From an uncultured Agathobaculum sp. (GTDB lineage: Bacteria > Bacillota > Clostridia > Oscillospirales > Butyricicoccaceae), in assembly GCF_944380975.1 (NCBI RefSeq), contig NZ_CALWJK010000020.1:1-38066 (forward strand): 38,066 nt of DNA. The letters run 5' to 3'. Shown piece by piece: positions 34,243 to 38,066 of this stretch (position 1 is the stretch's first letter; each line of letters begins with the position of its first letter). The position numbers were made by a program, and so were the translations under genes. The notes under the pieces were generated by a model that made no database searches, was not told the origin of the DNA, and was given only the letters and a program-made list of their open reading frames with translations.

Positions 34243-34740
34243 ATGAAAAGAAATATTGGCTGTATCGCTTTGGATTCCTCTTTGGCTGGGTGGTTTTTAG
34301 ATCAACTGCGAATTGCCCAAATAGGCACTCCAAGTACGCAGGAGTTGATGGAAGGGCTCAGGGATCTCATGGATGGCAATGTTGGTTCCCTGATGCTGGA
34401 ACTCGAAGACGGCTGGACTCCACTTTCGGAAAGCAATACAATCTTCCGTGGTGCCCTTTGCATTGATTTAAGATTGCGTCGCGTGAGCCGGGATGGAATA
34501 GAAATTCCGTTGACACCCAAGGAGTTTGACATTTTATGTTTTTTAGCTCGGAACCGAGGAGAGGTCTTTACAAAGGAGCAGATTTATCAGGCCGTGTGGG
34601 AGAATGATTACTTACTGGATGATAGTAATATCATGGCATTCATCCGGAAATTGAGAAAGAAAATAGAGCCTAATCCGGATTCACCCGAATACATCCTGAC
34701 TATTTGGGGCATCGGCTATAAATTTAACGACAAACTGTAA
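34243..34740 (+). CDS. orphan winged-helix regulator without a functional receiver domain
   Basis: 165 residues. The C-terminal ~95 residues are an OmpR/PhoB-type winged helix: IPLTPKEFDILCFLARNRGEVFTKEQIYQAVW, then NIMAFIRKLRKKIEPNP and the wing ILTIWGIGYKF. The N-terminal ~65 residues are too short for a receiver and show no acidic pair or phospho-acceptor lysine; they may be a receiver remnant or a new sensory segment. It follows the P-ATPase closely (AAAGGAGG before ATG), so it is likely co-transcribed and may regulate the cassette, perhaps at the inverted repeat 31507-31526 (inference). No kinase partner is present in this cassette. Confidence 0.85.
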   Translation: MKRNIGCIALDSSLAGWFLDQLRIAQIGTPSTQELMEGLRDLMDGNVGSLMLELEDGWTPLSESNTIFRGALCIDLRLRRVSRDGIEIPLTPKEFDILCFLARNRGEVFTKEQIYQAVWENDYLLDDSNIMAFIRKLRKKIEPNPDSPEYILTIWGIGYKFNDKL

Positions 34741-34756
34741 TCAGAAATTCTTACCG

Positions 34757-34810
34757 AATCGCAAGAAAATCGCAAGGTTTTGACCATGTGATTTTTCTTG
34801 CGATTTTTTT
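34757..34810 (+). terminator. intrinsic terminator after the winged-helix gene
   Basis: AATCGCAAGAAAATC pairs with GATTTTTCTTGCGATT with one bulged base, followed by TTTTTT. It separates the first P-ATPase/regulator unit from the second P-ATPase gene. Confidence 0.85.
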
Positions 34811-34880
34811 ATACTGATTTAGCACGAAAGGGGGAGAGCGGTGCGAACGGGATTACTTTGATTTAAGGAGGGAAAAAACG

Positions 34881-36314
34881 ATGAACAAGAAAGAAAATCG
34901 CATTTCTGCCCGTCAGGCAGCGGAGCGGGCAGCCATCCGCGATGAACAGAACCGCCGCCTTGAGGATGCGGCAACCAATTCAACAAAAGGCGTTTTGAAA
35001 GAGCTGCGCACCACACTTTGTGGTCTTGATACAGAAGCTGTATCCAAAAGCCGAGCCCAATACGGCAGCAACAAGGTGACGCATGAGAAGAAAAAGTCCT
35101 TGGCAAAGCGGCTGATTGACGCATTTGTCAATCCGTTTACCGCCATCCTGTTTTGTCTGGCGCTGGTGTCCACAATAACGGATATGATTTTTCCATACTT
35201 TTCGCTGTTTGACAGTACACCGGAGGATTTTGATTGCCTGACTGTAGTTATTATCTTAACCATGGTCATCATTTCCGGTACGCTCCGTTTTGTGCAGGAA
35301 TCCAGAAGCGGCAATGCAGCGGAAAAACTGCTGGCTATGATTACCACCACTTGTACGGTCACACGCAAAAATCAGGAAAAAACGAAGATTCCTATGGATG
35401 AATTGGTGGTGGGTGATATTGTGCATCTGTCTGCAGGAGACATGATTCCAGCCGATGTACGCATTCTGGAGTCAAAGGATCTGTTCATCAGTCAGGCTAG
35501 CCTTACAGGCGAGAGCGAGCCGGTGGAGAAAACACCCAATGTAAGTGAGGAAAAGGAAAGTGTAACGGATTATACCAACATTGCGTTTATGGGAAGCAAT
35601 GTGGTTTCAGGTAGTGCGACCGCTGTAGCGGTGTGTGTAGGGGATCATACGCTGTTTGGCTCCATGGCATCTGCCGTTGCGGGAGAGGCGGTGGAAACCA
35701 GTTTCACCAAAGGGGTCAATGCGGTTTCCTGGGTTCTGATCCGCTTTATGCTGGTGATGGTTCCGCTGGTATTTTTCATCAATGGTCTCACCAAGGGCGA
35801 TTGGCTGGATGCCTTCCTGTTTGGTATCTCCATCGCTGTGGGGCTGACGCCTGAAATGCTTCCCATGATTGTGACCACCTGTTTAGCCAAAGGCGCGGTG
35901 TCTATGAGCAAAAAGCAGACGATTGTTAAGAACCTGAACTCAATCCAGAATTTTGGGGCGATTGACATCCTCTGCACAGATAAAACCGGAACCTTGACCC
36001 AGGATCAGGTGGTGCTGGAATATCACCTGAATGTCAATGGTGAAGATGACAACAGGGTGCTGCGCCACGCGTATCTCAACAGCTATTTTCAAACAGGGTA
36101 CAAAAATCTGATGGATCTGGCTATCATTCGGAAGACTGAGGAAGCAGAGGCTGAGGACCCTCGGCTGGTGGATTTGTCGGAACACTACATGAAGGTAGAC
36201 GAGATTCCATTTGATTTTATCCGTCGGCGTCTGACTACTGTTGTACAGGACAAAGGCGGGAAGACGCAGATGGTGACCAAAGGTGCTGTGGAGGAAATGG
36301 CTGGAGTCGCTTGA
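34881..36314 (+). pseudogene. second MgtA-like P-type ATPase, 3'-truncated
   Basis: The N-terminal part of a P3B ATPase, starting after AAGGAGG. It has TGES near 210, [10 protein letters not shown] near 321 and the phosphorylation site DKTGTLTQD with Asp367. Homology runs to KGAVEEM (residue 473, ending at 36299), where a full-length pump would continue with the rest of the nucleotide domain, the GDGMND hinge and six helices. Instead four unrelated residues and a TGA follow, and an integrase gene begins 28 bp later. Roughly the last 400 residues are missing, so it cannot pump. It is a diverged paralogue of the first ATPase, not a recent copy. The junction near 36300 is most simply explained by insertion or deletion linked to the integrase. 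Confidence 0.88.
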
Positions 36315-36342
36315 TTTGTAAGAACAGAAAGGAAGGTTCGTT

Positions 36343-37812
36343 ATGGCATCTATCATCAAACGGAAAAAGAATTACTCTATCGTTTACACCTATTACAATG
36401 AAAAAGGCGAGAAAAAGCAGAAGTGGGAGACGCGCTCCAGCTATCAGGATGCGCTCAAGCGCAAGGCGGAGATCGAGAACCAGAAGCATACCGGCGCGTT
36501 TGTTCCGCCGAGCGATCAGAGCATTGCAAATTTCATGCTGGATTTCGTTTCGCTCTACGGCGAAAAGCGGTGGGGCGTATCCATGTACGACAGCCAGACC
36601 GCATTGATTGGCAACTACATTAATCCGATCATCGGGGATATGAAGGTGCAGGACATCACGCCGCGTGTGGTGGATAAGTATATCCAAACCTTGCAGAAAA
36701 CACCTGCGGTCAGCACGCGCACCCATCATGCCAAAACCGAATTGGTGACCAATGCAACAATCGAGAAGATCATCAAGCTGCTGCGCTGCGCCTTCAAGCA
36801 GGCGGTACGGTGGGAGCTGATTGTCAAGAATCCATTCGACAATGTGCTCCTGCCGAAAACGGAGCATAAGCGGCGGGATATCTGGACGGCCGAAATGATC
36901 CGCACTGCACTCGACCACTGCAAGGACAGCAAGCTCTATGTGGCCATGAATCTGGCCTTTGCCTGTTCGATGCGCATGGGCGAGATTTTGGGATTGACGT
37001 GGAACAATGTCCATATTGAGGATGAGGACATCGCGGCAGATAATGCCTATGTCTATATCGACAAGGAACTGGCGCGGGCATCCAAGCGGGCGATCGAAAT
37101 GCTGGGAAAGAAGGATGTTTACCACATCTTTGCACCCTTATTGCCCAACACCAGCACTCGCCTGATTTTGAAAAAGCCCAAGACGGATTCCAGTATCCGA
37201 AAGGTGTGGTTGCCCAAGACGGTGGCCTATATCCTGCGGGAATGGAAGACGTCGCAGGACGAACTGCGGGAGATGCTGGGCGACGAGTATCAGGACTATG
37301 ATTTGGTGGTCGCATTGACCAACGGGCGGCCGTGCGAGGAGCGCGTGATCACGAAGGAGTTTGACAAGCTGCGGGAGACCGCAGGCCTGCCCAGAGTGGT
37401 CTTTCACTCCCTGCGTCATTCCAGCACGACCTACAAGCTGAAGCTCAACCACGGCGACCTGAAGGCCACGCAGGGCGACACGGGTCATGCTCAGGTCGAT
37501 ATGATCACGCAGGTCTGCGCGCACATTCTGGACGAAGACCGCAAGGTCAATGCCCAGAAGTTTGAGGACGCCTTCTACGCCTGCGCCAATCCCGACCTGC
37601 GTTCGGTGCGGCCGCCGGAACAGCCGAAGGCACCGGAAAAACCGCAGGAGCCGGAGCGGTCGGCAAGCCCCTCCCTTGACCTGCTGGGGCTGCTCGAACA
37701 GCTGCAAAAAATCGCCGGAGCTGGTCAATACGCTGACCGCGCTGTTGTCGGTAGTTCCGTCCGGAAAATAGGGCGGAAAAGTACGGTTAGCAACCCCCTC
37801 CAATTTGATTAG
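36343..37812 (+). CDS. int: tyrosine integrase, probably inactive (catalytic Tyr replaced by Cys)
   Basis: A phage/ICE-type tyrosine recombinase: an arm-binding N-terminal domain, a SAM-like core-binding domain (~60-160) and a catalytic domain. Visible catalytic residues are Arg211 (CSMRMGEIL), His355-x-x-Arg358 (FHSLRHSS) and His382 (GDTGHAQ). At the nucleophile position, where relatives have VY(A/S)HILDEDR, the codon at 37516-37518 is TGC, giving Cys392. One base change from TAC would explain it. The C-terminal tail is also frame-shifted: a run of six A's at 37706-37711 would, with five, give LQKSPELVNTLTALL and a TAG at 37769-37771. The gene would therefore have integrated the element once but now be unable to move it. 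Confidence 0.9.
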   Translation: MASIIKRKKNYSIVYTYYNEKGEKKQKWETRSSYQDALKRKAEIENQKHTGAFVPPSDQSIANFMLDFVSLYGEKRWGVSMYDSQTALIGNYINPIIGDMKVQDITPRVVDKYIQTLQKTPAVSTRTHHAKTELVTNATIEKIIKLLRCAFKQAVRWELIVKNPFDNVLLPKTEHKRRDIWTAEMIRTALDHCKDSKLYVAMNLAFACSMRMGEILGLTWNNVHIEDEDIAADNAYVYIDKELARASKRAIEMLGKKDVYHIFAPLLPNTSTRLILKKPKTDSSIRKVWLPKTVAYILREWKTSQDELREMLGDEYQDYDLVVALTNGRPCEERVITKEFDKLRETAGLPRVVFHSLRHSSTTYKLKLNHGDLKATQGDTGHAQVDMITQVCAHILDEDRKVNAQKFEDAFYACANPDLRSVRPPEQPKAPEKPQEPERSASPSLDLLGLLEQLQKIAGAGQYADRAVVGSSVRKIGRKSTVSNPLQFD

Positions 37813-37913
37813 CAAAACGGCAAAGACAGGTTGGAGAAAATTAGCAGAATATGCAGCAGCGGCTGCATAAAAAGCCGCGCAAAACGGCAAAAACGAAAAT
37901 GCGAAATTGCAAC

Positions 37914-37952
37914 AAAAAACCGCTACAAACCATTTAAAATAGCTTATAGCGG
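37914..37952 (-). terminator. terminator-like hairpin behind the tRNA fragment
   Basis: On the minus strand GCCGCTA...TAGCGG (37952-37920) is followed by six T residues. It sits where a terminator would stand downstream of a minus-strand tRNA gene. Confidence 0.55.
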
Positions 37953-37959
37953 CTAACTT

Positions 37960-38006
37960 TGGCACCCCTGACCAGACTCTAACTGGTGGCCTACCGCTTA
38001 GGAGAT
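37960..38006 (-). other. 3' fragment of a tRNA-Arg(CCT), likely attachment site
   Basis: The minus strand reads CTCCTAA (an anticodon loop with anticodon CCT), a variable region, and a T arm ACCAG-TTAGAGT-CTGGT. It ends with the acceptor 3' side CAGGGGT, a discriminator G and CCA. The T loop differs from the standard TTCGAGT by one base. The matching 5' half (ACCCCTG, D arm) is not present upstream, although the window has room for it. A 3' tRNA remnant next to an integrase gene is the usual footprint of integration into a tRNA gene. Confidence 0.7.
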
Positions 38007-38066
38007 GGCCCCAAGCGACATAAGCACTATCAAGCGAGTATAAAAAAACCAAGAGAAATCAAGGCT

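Noticed and set aside
36343-37812. Active prophage or conjugative element within the window
   Set aside because: No phage structural, replication, relaxase or type IV secretion genes are present near the integrase, and the integrase itself looks inactive.
37960-38040. A complete functional tRNA gene
   Set aside because: The 5' acceptor strand and D arm are absent in the 60 bases upstream on the minus strand, and the T loop lacks the invariant C56.
1-38066. CRISPR array, insertion-sequence ends, rRNA
   Set aside because: I saw no regularly spaced repeats, no transposase gene and no rRNA-like sequence in the window.

Overview
The window looks like a chromosomal segment of a gut member of the Clostridia, probably in the Butyricicoccus/Agathobaculum/Oscillospiraceae neighbourhood. 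This placement is inferred from moderately G+C-rich coding sequence, strong AGGAGG-type ribosome sites, monoderm lipoproteins and the gene content (a bilirubin-reductase operon, many two-component and ABC systems). No rRNA or complete tRNA is present to confirm it.

Layout. 1-2.7 kb: the tail of a cluster with an AAA+ ATPase (split by a one-base frameshift) and a SpoIIE/PP2C phosphatase (split by an in-frame TAG). 2.8-5.5 kb, minus strand: an ABC exporter and two small lipoproteins, one with a 45-residue tandem repeat. 5.8-9.6 kb: a surface O-acylation cassette (SGNH lipoprotein, DUF4358-like lipoprotein, MBOAT acyltransferase, DHHW/AlgJ-like protein with an in-frame TAG). 9.6-11.7 kb, minus strand: bilQ-bilR-bilS, with the HGDR signature of bilirubin reductase and two palindromic MarR-type operators over the promoter. 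11.7-13.1 kb: a fluoride riboswitch controlling a cation/proton antiporter. 13.1-16.0 kb, minus strand: an orphan ketoacyl synthase and an acyl-adenylating enzyme. 16.3-25.2 kb, minus strand: traX-like gene, two ABC ATPase/permease pairs and an OmpR-type two-component system between them. 25.3-27.4 kb: a LytTR regulator and GHKL kinase.

From about 27.4 to 36.3 kb the sequence is, by eye, more A+T-rich and looks acquired. It holds a redox module (4Fe-4S membrane protein, ferredoxin, Crp/Fnr regulator, CoA-disulfide-reductase-like enzyme with rhodanese domain, thioredoxin), then a magnesium-type P-ATPase, an orphan winged-helix regulator and a second magnesium-type P-ATPase cut off after about 473 residues. 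Directly behind the cut lies a tyrosine integrase whose catalytic tyrosine is replaced by cysteine, followed by a fragment matching the 3' part of a tRNA-Arg(CCT). Together these look like the decayed end of an integrated element.

The most noteworthy points are the bil operon with its operator pair, the fluoride riboswitch-antiporter unit, the P-ATPase/winged-helix/P-ATPase cassette with its broken integrase end, and the two internal amber codons. I did not find a convincing wholly new system. Functions rest on motif recognition only, with no database search.
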